64,000 bases of DNA from Angiostrongylus vasorum (Eukaryota; Nematoda; Chromadorea; Rhabditida; Metastrongylidae): positions 806,001-870,000 of the forward strand of contig JADANN010000457.1 of the NCBI GenBank assembly GCA_018806985.1. Reading direction: 5' to 3'. The position numbers and the translations under genes are program-made. Of the stretch, positions 22,590-37,000 are shown in pieces. The notes under the pieces were generated by a model. That model saw only the letters and a program-made list of their open reading frames with translations, was not told the DNA's origin and did no database searches. The first letter of the stretch is position 1. Each line of letters begins with the position of its first letter.

Positions 22590-25340
22590 GTCTTACTGCG
22601 ATACGTTTGACATCCGAGCGATCAAGTCACTAACGGTTCTTTTCCACTCGTTGTCGTTTATACGCATTACGTGTTCGGCCCACCTTATCTTCGACAGTTT
22701 GGCCCATAGAAAGGCATCTTTGGTTTTTGATCTTTGACGCAGATCGTAGCTCCGGATCCCTTCCCTTACTTGTGTGACACGGGATACTATTAGCATCGTC
22801 CTTTCGACTGCGCATTCAATAACGCTTAGTGATCTTTTATCCTGCTTACGTAGCGACCAGGTTTCTGGTGAATACTTTAAGGCAGGAAGTATTATGGCGA
22901 CGAAAAAGGTGGGCACGGAGTCGGGCCTTGATTGTTCTCTTCACTACATCCTTGATCCTCTGCACAGCCCTCGTTTTGACGTTGATGTTAATATCGTTGC
23001 AGAATGGTGTTATTTTGGCTACGAAATTTTTTGTATACCTAACGAAGAATCTTTGTATACTGAGCTTGGACGCCCCAGCTGTCCAGAGTTACCACGACTG
23101 CTTCTAACTCAGCCGAGCCAAAAGCTTTCCTTAAATCGATGAAAGAGGGCAGAGCGGTCTCTTGCACCTTCGTCATAGTTCGATAAGACTTGTTATAGCG
23201 GGTATGTGGTCCATTATTCTGAATCCTTTCCGATACCCTGCTTGTTCACATGGCTGTGCTTCGTCCAGTGTTCTCTCAACCGATGACTGGAGTGATAAGT
23301 TTGCGGACAACAGAAAGCAATCATTCTTTTTGAAAATTAACATCGTCTTGCTGGTCTTCCATTGAATAGAAGCTTTAAGTACCGCAAGTAATGTGAGAAA
23401 AGTCGAACCAATGGGTTGATGAGGACTGACTGAAAGTTCTTGATGTTTACAGCTCTTGTCCTACCCGAATTAGGTGTCCTATTTTTTCACCGACGAAATA
23501 CCATGACGGGTTTCGGAAGGAAGAACTAGTGGTGCGACATATCCATCCTCCGTTAATTTCCCTGAAAAAAAAGGAGGACATAGCTATCCATAAGATCTGA
23601 CTAGTAATCGTGAATGGTTTTCTCCATTGGCTTTGTGGATGCTGCAGCTGTTCCGTCTGGACGTCGAAGTGCAATCATATTGATCTCGTAATTGGCGAAG
23701 CTTCGGTAGGCTTTGCAAATGCTTTTCTCAGCCTCTGCAGCTTCAACCATTTCTGCTGCCCTTCTCTCTTTAAGACCTTCTTTTGTCGTTTGTCTGCACT
23801 GTTTTGCAAGTTCGGACGTTAGTTCGCGATTGCCTGAGACCGTGCGATTCCACGCTGGCGTATCAGCTTGAATGTTTCTGGAGACAGACGTCTCTTGGTG
23901 ACTTTCGAACTCTCAGCTTTTATAGCGCTAATGTGAAGATGTTGAATGAGGCAGTCTTATTCATTGTTAGTACTGTGAGGAACAGCATCTTCCGAACAGC
24001 TGACAAACTGTATAAATCCCAGTTTATGGTGCATTTGTGACTTCACTTCTTAAATTTGGTGGTTTTTTTCTCTTTTCCGCGAGAAAATGGTCTGAACCCA
24101 TATAGAATTTTTGGGACAAAAGCGAAACTGGTTAGGCAGAAGCATCAACTTACTATGTGGTCTATTTCGTTATGGTACTCTCCACTGGGAGACTCCACGT
24201 CAAGCGCTGAGGGTGGGGCTTCTGGAATTGCGCTTTACCGTAAATGCTCTTGGTCATCATGACAAACTCAGCTAATCCATGGGTCCCAATGTGACGTTCT
24301 TCAGACGTTCTCCTTGGTCCAGTCTTGGCATTGAAATCTCGAATGATGATGACCTTGAACAACGAATTTAAGGTCTTCTAAGTAGAAGTTCTCCATTTCC
24401 ACATAGAACATTCCAACTTCGTCATCGTCATAGCGTCATGTAGGTACGTAAACGACGAGACTTGTCAAAGCTGGCATTGATTCACCTCTCTTCAACAGTA
24501 GACGTCCGGTTCGTGTCGTTTAAATGAATCGATGTTCATGGCCAAACTAATGTTGACGAAAAACGGCCTCCAGTGTCGCATGTTCCAAAGAACAGTTCTT
24601 CTTTATTGTCACAGACGGCTTTGAACGGGCGACGTCTTCTCGTCTCGGCCATTCCGATGGCGTCGTACCTTATCCATCTTGCCTGTATGATCAAGCCTTC
24701 CATCGAGGAGTCAGATGCAAGTGTGCGTGCATTGTAGGAACAGATCGTCACCTTAGTCCTTTGGGATTCACGCAACTTAGAATGGCCCTAAGATTTTAAC
24801 AGCCTCTCCCTACTTGCCCTACTCAACGCTACCGAATAGGGAGCTCTTGCGGGGGTTAGGGGAATGAGACCTATTTATTTTACTGCGTTTAGCTCCTTCA
24901 TAGCCACGTATAGACTGCTGACCTCTGAACTTGCGGGGTTGGGTATACTCACGGTTAGCTTGCTAGTTTCCGCTTGGGCAGACGGAAAGAATTTTTGTTG
25001 GAGGGGACTCCTAACCGCCTCCTACATGCTTTCCTGCTATTTGATTGCAAGCTTTTGGCCAAATTGACTCGTAGAACACAATCCGCACAAACGAGAATAC
25101 AGTTAAACATGTCGTGCATGAATACGTCCTTGTAAATACAGGAGGTATGTGACAAACCGGCGCAGCAGAAGCAGGGGAGTCCATCCCTTGGATCCTTTTG
25201 CGTCCCAGGGAAGCAAAGGCCGCTTTTTGTCTGTGACTGATCACCCGATATCAGCCACCCGGGGGAATCGCCTGGTTGTCTTACGTCTAATCTGCATGAG
25301 ATCTCTCTATGAGGGAGATCCGTGGTACGACGTAATAGAT
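22590..25340 (-). mobile_element. RTE-1 retrotransposon copy D, with 5' UTR, decayed
   Basis: From 25340 downward: a 5' leader shared with copies E and G (around 25150-24960), the endonuclease start (24775-24536, TICSYNARTLASDSSMEGL), an FNAKTGPRRTSEERHIGTHG block (24350-24280), then decayed middle and the C-terminal zone (22916-22593, SLRKQDKRSLSVIE and KIRWAEHVMRINDN). Frame breaks and missing segments between 22916 and 24160 show it is inactive. Confidence 0.8.
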
Positions 25341-25344
25341 TAAT

Positions 25345-26735
25345 AAACATCAAACGTTCGGTTCAAAGACAAGAAAGTGTCCTCATTTGAAATATTATGT
25401 CTCAAAACTAAACTTCATTCATTATCGGGAATATACATTCAGGTTGACTTTAAAACATAATTTTAGTTCAGATGCAGATATCACAGTGGTAGTGATCACG
25501 AGCACGGTGCTGGTTCCACCCCACACTGAGTTCACTAAGCGCCTCAACCCTCCGGAGTGAGGAAATTGATACCGCACTTGTCTGGGTCCAACTTACTTTT
25601 TGAAACCAACCCAGAACGCTCTAACACGGCTATCCCAGGAGCCTAGAAGAATCGATTCGATCAGCATTCAACAACACCCATAATGAAAGCAACAATCCTC
25701 AAGCATCAACCGAAGTCACAAAGAAAGGTCCATAGAGCAAGATGGTGCTTTCTCCCACCACATATAGGAATTAGATGTTATTCAAGAACGTACGAACACA
25801 AACAGAAGATCATTGTTGATACGTAGAAGTTACAAAGACACGAAACGACAAGCACGGCACCACGGACCGTGCTTCTTGATTTCAATGCGCATTTTGGTTG
25901 CGCCCTAATGACACGCCTCCAAAGGTCAGACTGCACTAATTACACGCAGTTGTGAGAGGGTTTACGGCGATCATAGTGTCTAATGTGGTCTGGCCACGAA
26001 AACCGTACCCTAGACGGTGTCTTACCTAGCTCTGATTCGGTGACGTCTTCTATTTGAACATATGCAGAGTCAATCGACCATTGTTGATTTTATCTCCGTG
26101 TTATCTCTACTACGATATTCCCAGAACTTTATCGTTATCCATCGCCAGCGTTTATGGACAAGAGACAAACCTTTATATGCTGCATTTCAGCCACCACTCT
26201 TCTTTACTGGTAATGAACTAGCCTAGACGGATTGATATCATTTGTAAGTCGCTGTACTTCACTATACATACAATAGATATATGTTAACACGGGTAATCAT
26301 AGACGGGAAAACCATTCTCGGAATCCAACTGCGTCTCAAGGGTGATGCAAAGTCGCCTTTTTTCCACACAATTCGTCACCCGGAGGTATTATGCATATCG
26401 TCATGGCAACGTAACTGATGATATTTCGGTGAGGAAGACTTCTACGGATTAGCGGATACCCTCTTAATTAGACAGCCCTCTACAGTCTTAAATTTTGTGA
26501 GATGTTCCAACATGGTTACAAATTTCCCAGGGTCTCAATCAAGGTGCACTGATCAATACGCCACATCTCAAGATAAGAAAGATTATATCAAAGTCAAACA
26601 TTTACACCACTTCTCCAAGAAATTTAATTTTTTACCTTCTCAAAAACAATGTAACGAATTATAACAAAGGAAACAACAATAGCAATAAAATTCAGCATAG
26701 AGAGAAGTAATGAAACTATTTCCTCAGATATACCT
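25345..26735. other. No gene recognised
   Basis: A tRNA-like phrase (CACAGTGGTAGTGATCACGA) near 25470 may be another decayed SINE head. Nothing else is identifiable. Confidence 0.45.
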
Positions 26736-26737
26736 AC

Positions 26738-26912
26738 AATGATGCTGAGATAATTGCAAAACTCCGGACCGGTGGTGTCTGCGGTGAGGATCAGCTGTGC
26801 ACAGATCACCGTAGACACCTACGGTCCGGAGCTTTGAGAATATCTCAGCATCATTGTGGGTATATTTCACATCATACTCTAGCATGGAAGGAATAGGCAG
26901 AAAATAAAAAAG
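26738..26912. repeat. Palindromic SINE-A copy
   Basis: Left arm 26742-26790 (antisense body) and right arm 26808-26852 (sense body) are inverted copies separated by a short spacer around GATCAGCTGTGCACAGATC, itself palindromic. The tail GGAATAGGCAGAAAATAAAA follows. The transcript would fold into a stem of roughly 45 base pairs. Confidence 0.75.
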
Positions 26913-27632
26913 TGACTATATTATCTCTAGAAAATTCGAAGCTTTCTATCTCTCGCTGCCCCTCCTCAATGATCCCGTGTTCTAAACGGCTCTTTAACAA
27001 AATTCAGACCACCACCTAGATAAGCAATTTTTATTGCTGCAGTTAAGATTTCGATCTGTTCTTTTTCTAGCTATTCAGAGGAAAAATTATTCAACTAGAT
27101 CCACAATGAAATACAATTTGAACAACTAAGTCAGAATTAGTAGCGCATCGCACGGCATATGATTAATGATTTGAAAACAAAAGTGCAAACCCATAAAGTG
27201 AAGAAATCAACGCTTTTTCATTGATTCACTTCACAGTTTTTCCACCGCAAATATCTTGTTCAGTCGATAGCTCGTCCAACATGCTTCATATTTGGAAAGA
27301 CTCGTAAAAAGCGGTTTTCTACGCTTAATATTAGACAGAACCACACCGCTCGACGCCTAACTTCGCGCACAAGCCGCACGACACGACCCCTAGTTTTTGC
27401 CAATGGAGGGACAAAGGTATTCACCACCCCGTTCACTGTTCACAGTTTCTGCGTTACGTCTTCGATACAAGGTGTAATCAGAGTAGTCACTTAAAGAGCC
27501 TCTCTCTCTCTTAAAACAACTAACTTGTCCGAAAACTAGTCTTCCCTTTTTAAATTATTTAGTACATAAAATAGCCTTCAATAAATGACGGATGGTAAAT
27601 TACGACAGGAACATATGCATATCTATGTACAT

Positions 27633-27634
<2 letters not shown>

Positions 27635-27701
<67 letters not shown>
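27635..27701. repeat. (TA)n microsatellite with TG interruptions
   Basis: Two TA runs separated by two GTATATAT units. It lies about 370 bases beyond the ASCC3 stop codon. Confidence 0.95.
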
Positions 27702-27706
<5 letters not shown>

Positions 27707-28020
27707 CGTATGTACATACATTGCATACACATATGTGCATACATTACACACCTTAGTACTGCAACCTGGCAGGAAGTAGCGAAGTCACCTACATGTTTGT
27801 CAGAACATTGGGACGTTAACTATTCTAATTATCGAAAAATTATGGGCAGCCATTCAAAAAACCAGTACTGCTTCTGGTATATCTGTGTTGACAAGCTATC
27901 GATTAAATTTCAGACGAAAAACAGAAAAGAACTGTGTGCGGCGAGCCTAACAACTGGGAAATTAGTCACATATGACCCACGTTTAACTCTATGTGTAAAA
28001 GTATACGTATATGTATATGT

Positions 28021-28021
28021 A

Positions 28022-28056
<35 letters not shown>
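28021..28056. repeat. (TA)n microsatellite just after the ASCC3 stop codon
   Basis: A TA run begins about 17 bases beyond the ASCC3 stop on its transcribed strand, so it is probably in the 3' UTR. The complement includes ATATAAATATAC; no clean AATAAA was found in front of it. Confidence 0.9.
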
Positions 28057-28057
<1 letters not shown>

Positions 28058-28072
28058 CATAACATCAACAAA

Positions 28073-31000
28073 TTACTGTAAATCAGCCCTAATTTGAAGC
28101 TCCTGGTCGATGCCTAGGAAACAATCCGACATCATAAATAAACTTATGTAGCACCGTCCTCTTTTGTCCGGGGTGACGAAGTTAATGCGCATTGCACGAT
28201 CTCCTTGAACAGCAGTTAAATGGTTGACGGATAGTACTTGACCCGAATCTTTCTCTCCCAAAATCACAATCCAGCCAGCAGTCTTTTCTTTTGACCACTG
28301 AGTCAGAAATGCCTCCGTATTAAACTGGAATTGTACAAATAACACAAATTTAAAAATAAGTATAAGTAGAGTGTTGGCAAGAGAACGCGTGTAGAAATAA
28401 CAGGTTTTTTTTTGCACTTGCTTCATAGCTTGAAAATGTACTAAGTATTTTGATCAGGAATCTGGACAGTTCACCAAACCATCTTGTGTTTATCACTACT
28501 TAGCTGCGATGGAACACCTAGAATAGTCACCTGAGGTCACCTAATCAGATGTCAAAAAACCATTTGTGTATTATTTAAACAAAAATTCTACATTGATAAA
28601 AAGGCAAAGCGAGGGCCTAAATGAGCCCTCGGAAAGGGTGGTCGTGGTTCGATCTGGCCTGGAGTTCAAGTTTTGCAAATATATCAGCATCATAGTGACT
28701 GTCTTTTACACCATAACCTGGCGCGAAAAATAATAATAGGTAGTAAGCAATAACACTAAAAATTTAAGGACAAAATGGTCTGTTTACGTTAGTAAAAGCT
28801 CGTACTCAAATACACTCACTCTGTTTGCTCCTACCATCTTTATGTGGAACTGGAGCTTGTAACGGGTTTTTCTTTCGAGCCGCACCCATTCACCGCAAAT
28901 ACGAATGTCTGTAGTGCCCTTAGTTAAGCGAACTTCATTGATCAACATAACTGGCCATCGACAAAGTGCCCGCACAAGCTAAATTAACTTTAATTTATAT
29001 AATTACCTACTAAAATTATGCCTTAGATTCTCAAACATATTAAAAAATGAAGCGCATGTAGTGCGCTTGGTGCGATACTTAGAGATGTACTTCTTCGATG
29101 CCCAGACTCTTTGGTTCCGGCTAAACAAGTAGTCTGAGACACATCGCTAAGTCGTCGGAGGTAACCGTATGCTTCCAGTAAGCATTAAGTCACCACTACG
29201 GGGGTTTGACGGACAGTGAAAAAATACGCTGCACCTCCTAAGGAATAGAACGATGGAGGTCTTGTTCTTTGTTTCAAAACACAGTAGAAAATGCAGTGGG
29301 AAATAAAGTTCTTAAAGAAAAGTTACTTTTACAAGCACACCTCTCTAACTTGCATCTCATCGAGAGTCGTATTTTCAAGCAGTGCCTTCTTTGCCCGCTC
29401 CTCAACCACATCTGTTCCGGAGGCGTCCAATAATCCAAATTGATGTTGCAGCAGAGGAATAGTAGAATGATCTCTTTAAAAGGTATTAATTGATATAAAC
29501 ACCAGTACAGAAGCCCTCTAAAACCTACCCAAGCGCTACTGATACTGTGCGATGACGCGCCACTCATGTGCAAAAATGGCAACTAATTTAACTCCTGCCC
29601 ATAAATTCTACTGCAGTTTATTACGTATATATCAACTACATACCACCACAAGTAATAGTTTTTTAAATATGGTATAAATTCCGGATATTTCTCCACAATG
29701 TTCTAATTTTTTATTTACCGCCTATTCTTTCTTCATGGCGGGTTAAAATGCGCCATGCATTTCTCTCCATTAAGCATCCTTTAGAGGTGAATGAACGCAT
29801 ATCTGGCCTCTACAATGATTCGCGATGGCCTACCGATATATCGAGCCAATGCTGCTACCCTCCCAGAAAAGTCTGGTACCAATTTGCCGACTCAGGAGGA
29901 AGGAGGAATGGAAGGCTTAGTGGACCACGGACGTTGTGATCGATTCCACATGTGTTTTGCAGGCCGCCTCCGACCACTGCGCCACACGCGCGCAAAGTAA
30001 AAGTCTGGACCTCAAGTGCCTGCGGTGGGGAACGAACTCGCTATTACCCTTGCTGGAGGCTAACGCGTTCACCATCACACCATGCGGGTCATCACGGCGG
30101 ATTACGACATGAAATACAATAACAAGGAGATTAAGATGTGAGCAAAACTTGGAACCTCAGTTGAGCTTCGAACCCGCATTACCACTACCATGGCTCAAGT
30201 GCTATCAATCACGTATCTTACTTTCATTTCATTTTACATATTGTATGACAGTTTCTATAAACAATATATTATGTTCAATTTTCTTTCTTATTTTTTTTCA
30301 TTTGATATTTTGCTCATATTTCAACACCCTTATGGTTTTATTCCTTCATATTTTTCTAGAGTTGCGATTTCTACTTAGTTCGAAACTTCATGGAAAATTT
30401 CATCTCAAGGCACCAGCTTTCATTAAGTCATCGGAAACCAAAATAACGCAGCTACAAAAGTATACAAAAAAAATTTAAACACCCAGGAGCTGACCCAATT
30501 CTCTCAGCGTCATATATTTTCAAGTGCGGCAAGCACAAAAGTGGATGATCGTCATGCCATCGTCCAGAATGACACATTTGTTGCAAGATGGTGGTTTGCA
30601 ACAGCGTAGACAGCCAACCGTTCAGATGACAGACATCACGTATGGCCTAAACAAAGTATTCTGTCACTTCGACAAAAACCACGGATGACGGGTAAAATGC
30701 ACAAAAAGAAGCCTTTAGATAGTAAAGGAACTAAAACTGAACCGAAATTCAACCTGTAAGATACGAATAGACTGATCGAGTACGCTTTTCATATCTGTAC
30801 GATAATCAGTTGGGACGTCGACGCGAGAAAAATGAGCCTGTAATAATGCAAGACATACAACTCACAGAAAATTTCATAAATAAGACTTCAAAAGCGAGAG
30901 CTTATTCAAGCATACACTTTAGCATACTTGCAACGGTGCTGGTTCTTCAATAACTGCCCATAATTTTTCGATAACTACATAAGCTAACAATTTGGATGTC

Positions 31001-34000
31001 TAACGAACACATAGGACAGACTCTCGAATGCAGCAAGGAATTTCTTTCGAATACAATTCTTATTAAATGTGTTAAGGAATGGTTTTTTTTAATCCAAAGA
31101 CCCCCCTCACTGAGGGGTCCCCAGCAACCAGTTGGTTATGAGGCTACGTGGCACATCGCCAGGTGGAGGCTAGGTGATGAAACGCGGACCAAAAGCGACA
31201 TTGTGCTTATGTGAGACACTGGTGCATCCAGGTGATTGACTCTCTGCTTTTGGACTGTTTCTGCTATCCCGATCGGACACATATCTTTTGTGTTCAGGTA
31301 GAAGTTTTCATCAGTGCATGTGTATGCTTGCGTTCACGCGGACTGTATTCTACAAGTCAATTCGGTCAAAACCCTACAACTAAACGTAAGAAAAAGCATA
31401 TGATAAGCGGTTATGAATCGCCTAAAACAAATCAGATCCATCTCTATTTTGGGAGAGAGTAATAAGATATAGGTGAGTATATCTAGCACCAATGGCTAGC
31501 TATGCGTTAGTATCAAAAAGCCAAACACAGTAAAACAAACGAGCTTTATTACCTGACCCCAAAAGAGCTCCTGATAAGGCAGCGTGGGGTAGGTCGAAAA
31601 CGGAGAGGCTGCTTGAATCTTAGTACCTTTCTGGGCTGTCCAAAACTAGAAGGGGCCAAGATGATAACCTATACCCACAATGCACGTTTACATGCATCTG
31701 ACTCTTTCAGTGAGGACTTGATTAAGCAGGCTAAAAGAACTAGGTACGAAGTCATCCGACTGGCCGAGGGAAGAAGCCGCCGCCTATTTAGCGTCATCTA
31801 TGATACCAGAGAAGAACTGCTTCCGGGAAAAAGCGACAATAGAGTCGGCAGTCTCGGCTTTCTCGTCAACAGGAGCTTGACCATCGATTCATTCGAACAA
31901 CTTACAACCCGAATCGGACGTCTACGATTGAAGAGGTGTGGATCAATGCCGGCTTTGACAATCTTCGTCGTTTACGCACCGACATCAAGCTGTAATGAAG
32001 AAGTCGAATCGTTCTATATGGACTTGGAGAAGTTCCACAGTAAAGTCTTCACGTTAGCGTTATAAAAGCTGAGAGTTCGATGGTCACCAGTAAACGTTCG
32101 TCTCCACAAACCCTCGAGCCGATGCGCCATCGTGGAATCACAAGAGCTAAAGGCAACCGCTAACTCACAAAAAATGTCTTAAAGAGAGAAGAGCAAGAGT
32201 TATGGTCGAAGCTGCGGAAGCAGGGAAAAAAATTCGCAAAAGACCACCGAAGCTTCGCCAATTACAAAACCAAGATGACTGCACTCTAACGCCCAGATGG
32301 AACAGTTACAGCGTCCAGAAAGGCATGGAGAAAATCAGTCACGTCTGCTACTCGAATCTCATCAATAGCCACATCCTCCTGGCCTTATATAAAGCAAAGG
32401 AGGATGGATATGTCGTCCCACCGTTCTCCCTTCCGAAATCTGATATGTTACTTAGTAGGTGAGGAATCGAATAACACATGGCCTGGTCGCTACGTAAGCA
32501 GGATAAAGGATCATTCAGCACTATTGAAGGCGCTGTCGAAAGGACGACACTTAAAGTATCGAGAATTGTGCAAGTGAAAGAGCGAATCCGAAGTTCCGAT
32601 CTACGTCAACGATCAAATATCAGAGACATCATCATGTACACCGAAATGTCGAAAATCAGATGGGCCGTACACGTGGTGTGTATTAACGGCAACCGATGGT
32701 CAAGAGTTGTTAGTGACTCTGCTCCTCCTGATGTCAAACGCAAGGGCAGCAACCCGACCGTAAGAGTTGTTCATGGAAACCCTAGAAGAAAAAGTGGTGC
32801 TCAAGAGTGCTTAGGGTTAGCAGTACCCAATGGGCTAAACTTGCACGCGACAAGGAGAAAAAGGAAATTTACTGGCCTCACTCAAGTCACTCCAGGACCA
32901 GTGGGACGAGAGGTGGTTACTTCTGTTTTGCTTTTTAAAAAAAAATTCGAAGAAATCTAAAGCAAATCAGACCAGCCTGCAATAGAAGGTGAGCTTTTGT
33001 GTGTGAGGAATCCATAACATTGGTGGCGAATCTAATCCGCAATTTACGTTGAAGCTGACTAAAAATCTAACAACTCATTTCTGACATAGAAAAGCAAGAA
33101 CCACAAATCTGACAATGCCTCACGTATTCACAAGATCTTCATTGTGCCGCACAGGAATTTCGTCATATTCAGGGACATGCTAGAATAAATAGATAATAAA
33201 AAAAAGGCATGGATAAAAAAACATGATGTATAAAAACTAATCAAGGAAACGGTAAAAAAATTTTAATTGCTCACAGAAAGTGTCATGAGTAAATCTTCGA
33301 TTGAATCTTCAGAGCCTAACTCATCCAGCAAAAATTTCATCGTTTCATGCCGGAGGTAATAAACACTTGCAATGCGACCATACGGAGAACACCGAAGAGT
33401 TCCTGTTTCCTCATCTATAATCAAACACTTTGATTCCACTAGATTTGCTACACATTTGTCAACAACTTCAACCAAAAATGCTTGCAAAGACTTTTCTGAG
33501 AGATATTCGAGACCGTAATAACTGAAAAAAAGCGCTGTAAAAATCGTAAGTACTCCAAGCATGGAAATATCGACTCCTCAAGCTGGTAGGTTAATTTGTT
33601 ACAGGACGGTTTTTCACATTTTTGAAACTAATCAGAACCTACTTTGGGTTGGCAAACAGGCGTCTATACAAGTATGTACCAGCCAAGTACTCCACTATAT
33701 CCTGCTTACTTGTGATTGCTCCCGAATTTATCTCGGCATTAACATGATTCGCAAGAACAGGCAAAAGACTAAATGGAAGACCTGACATCGACAAGAAATC
33801 AAATTTATTGACAGAATCGAAAGAACGAAAATGAAACTGATCATCAAGAGAAAATAAAAAAAGCCACTACCTTGACTCTACAGGGAATGGTTCATAGAGA
33901 AATCGTTTATAGAACGTTTTCTTCACATCCTGCACATATATTATAGCCACTGCGCTCGTATCATACTGTGGTCTGCCAGCACGACCCATCATTTGCAAAA

Positions 34001-37000
34001 CGTCTTAAAAAAGATTTTCAAAGAAAAAATCTCAAAACCTTGCTAGAAAAGAGTGCTGAAGTAAGGAATGGATAAATAAGTACGGAATAAATGCTCCACA
34101 GAGAGGACACAAGAAATAAAACGCACCGGTAACAGGATAGTCAATATATTTGCATGTCTTCCCATCATAAAATTCGGTGCCTTTAACAATGACCAGATGT
34201 GCAGGCATATTAATACCCCATGCAAGAGTAGCAGTGGCGATCAGAATTTGGATCTTTTTCTCAAGGTAGAGCTAAAAAGTCCCATTCATAGAAAGTTACA
34301 TGTTTTTATTAATACAAAGATCTGGGATGTGTTGAATGTCATATACAAAACCTTGCATACAAAATTTTTAAAACTTCTATATTTGCTCAAAAAGGAATAA
34401 TATATTTGTGAGGAATCCACCTGCTCTACTAAAGCTCGATCATGAGGCGTTAACCCTGCATGGTGTATTCCTATGCCAAAGGGAAGTGTAAGTTTGAGAT
34501 TCTCATCTTTCACATGTTGTAAAAACACTTCAAGCTCAGTTACGTCCATATGGAGCCATTGCCTTGGATCACTTTCCGTCACTAAAAGACTGATAAACGC
34601 CATCGCTGTGAGTCTTGTTTGTCTTCTTGATGCCACAAACACAAGCGTTGGCTTGATGGGAGAATAAGTGATGATGGCTTTGAATGCAGGCTTATTCATT
34701 AAAGCCATCCGCGGGCAATAATGCTCTCCCGGAAATCCTTGAATGTGAACTTCTATTGGAACGGGGCGAACTGATGGGCGAAAGTTGAAAAGACCTTCGT
34801 CTTTAATTCCTAACCAACTAGCGACATCACCAGCATTGGAAAGAGCGGTAGAGAGCCCTAAAAGGCGGGCAGGTGACTCTCGTATACTCGACCGACGTGT
34901 CAGCAGTTTCAACCTGGTAATGATAGCTTCTAAAACAGCTCCTCGATCAGTCCCAAGCAAATGGATCTCGTCGATAATGATCAACTGCACTTCTCTTACA
35001 TACTGTCGTGTTTCCCAGCTCCTCGAGATGCCATCCCACTTCTCCGGCGTCGTGATCATAATGGGAGCGGCATTGAGTGTAGACAAATCTGGTGTATAGT
35101 CACCAGAAATCTCAACTACCTTAAAACCCAGTTTTTTCTCGAATTTTTCCTTCCAGTCGTGCACACGTTCTCGCACCAACGCCTTCAGAGGGGCGACATA
35201 GACGCACTTCTTTCCAGGTCTGTTCTGCAGTAATCGAAAAACAGCCAATTCTGCACAGAGCGTCTTCCCAGAGCCCGTTGGCGCACCAATTAGCACGTTT
35301 TCATCCGTCTTGTAAACAGAGTGGAATATTTGAGTCTGGATTGGATTAAAAAACGAGAAATTATAAATGGACTCGAATTTCTCGTTATTTAGGATCCTAA
35401 CTGGCAGAGGATCAAGAGGAAGGAGATCAGTGTAAGATTTGTAAGACTGCGGCAGAACACAGTTGTGCATGGAAAGAGCAACAACAGTGTCACCAACCAG
35501 AAAGTAATCGCTAGCGATCCGAAGTTGAAAAACGTTTGTGAGTTGATGGTCGCGAATAGGAATTGTGAAAATGAGGTTTTGCAATTCTTTATTTTGAACC
35601 TTTTTCTTATTAATGGCTATTCGTTCATGGTGAACAATCAAATTTTCATCTATATTTTCCAAAGTTAGCAAAAACGACTGTGCGCCTGTTTTTCCCATGA
35701 AACGATCATTCCATATAAAAGCAGGAATCACGGTTGCCGAAACTTGCACTATTGTGTATGTTAACGGCTTAAGAACTGCATCAACCTCTAGTCGAGGCAA
35801 CATACGCATGGTTTGGTACAGTTTCTCACCATCACAGCTAAACATGTAACCTAATTCTTTGGCAGAAAGATCTAGTAATTGAGCTTCGGAAAGGTTCCGC
35901 CTTTCTATTTTCTCAATCAAATCCACTCGAAGAAACTCATCCAACTGTCTCAAGCTGCTTTGATGAGGCCACACCCGTTTTTCAATGCACTTTGACATCG
36001 TAAGGAATGCATTTGCCGCTTGTGCCCATCCCTTACGTAAGGTGATTTCAAAAATCGCTCGACATAGGCGGCCGGCATTTTGCTGTACATATAGCGACTC
36101 CGAGACCAAAGAAAAACTCCGAACAAACGTACGAGAGATATGACTCTGTAGCAGAACGTTCACTTTCCCAGCAACGCTTGCCAATCCACCACCACGTAAA
36201 GGCAACACACACCCACAACTAATCAATTCTTCAAGATCAAGACACTCTTCTTCCCGAATTTTAAGCTGTTTAAATTCCGAAGCCATCGATATTAATGCAA
36301 GAACCATATCATCCGGCATGAATGCACTAAGTGACATAGGAAGGCCGGTTTCATTGAGCATTTCAATTGTTTCATACTTAACGTAAAAGTTCGAAGCTAT
36401 TCTCCCAAGGTCTGTGGCGTGCAGGAAAGCATTTACACTATCGAATCTTATCATCTGGTTTTGATCGAGCTTCGTAGCAACCTCGGTTACCATGTGCGTG
36501 AGATGATTTCGCAGATCAGGATCTTTATTTAGAACCGTATGAGGAAGGCCGTACGCGATAGGATTTTGGATGGCTCTGATGTAGTAGTATGTGTAAGTGA
36601 GCCATGTTACAGCATCGTCAATATTCGATACTGTTCCCAACGCTATTTCAGCATTCATGTTATCATGTATACTTTTGAAAAACTGGCTCTCGATGGGTGC
36701 TTGACGAATCAACATTCCGAGATATTTGTCGAGTTTGTTCTGTGTTGTTATTATGACACCGTGTCCTTCATTCTCGAACTGAGGACGTCCAGCACGTCCA
36801 AAAATTTGCTGTACGTCCAATATTCCAAGATCTGTGAACTGTCCTTTTTCAGCGTCGAAAACATCAGTACCGCGTATGACAACAGCGTGTGCTGGCAGAT
36901 TCACGCCCCATGCTAATGTTGCTGTACAGAAGAGGACCGAGATGTGCCCTTGATGGAACACTTTTTCCATTAGAAGACGATCGCGCCGAGTAAGACCCGC

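Noticed and set aside
27559..27779. Tyr-Ile repeat frames on both strands
   Set aside because: Translations of the (TA)n microsatellite.
29530..29590. Possible extra ASCC3 exon on the minus strand (reading [13 protein letters not shown])
   Set aside because: It looked like the conserved LLTLPN region, but the exon at 30483-30646 contains the true match ([13 protein letters not shown]) and joins in phase to 29341-29473 without it.
30838..30860. Alternative upstream acceptor for the ASCC3 exon at 30754-30837
   Set aside because: The TTATTACAG acceptor at 30838 gives PLQ-AHFSR in phase; the upstream GTGAG would need a shift.
33769..33781. Apparent frameshift between ASCC3 exons 12 and 13
   Set aside because: Using the TTTAG acceptor ending at 33769 instead of the TCAG at 33782 restores frame and gives VESSLLPVL, matching the ASCC3 pattern.
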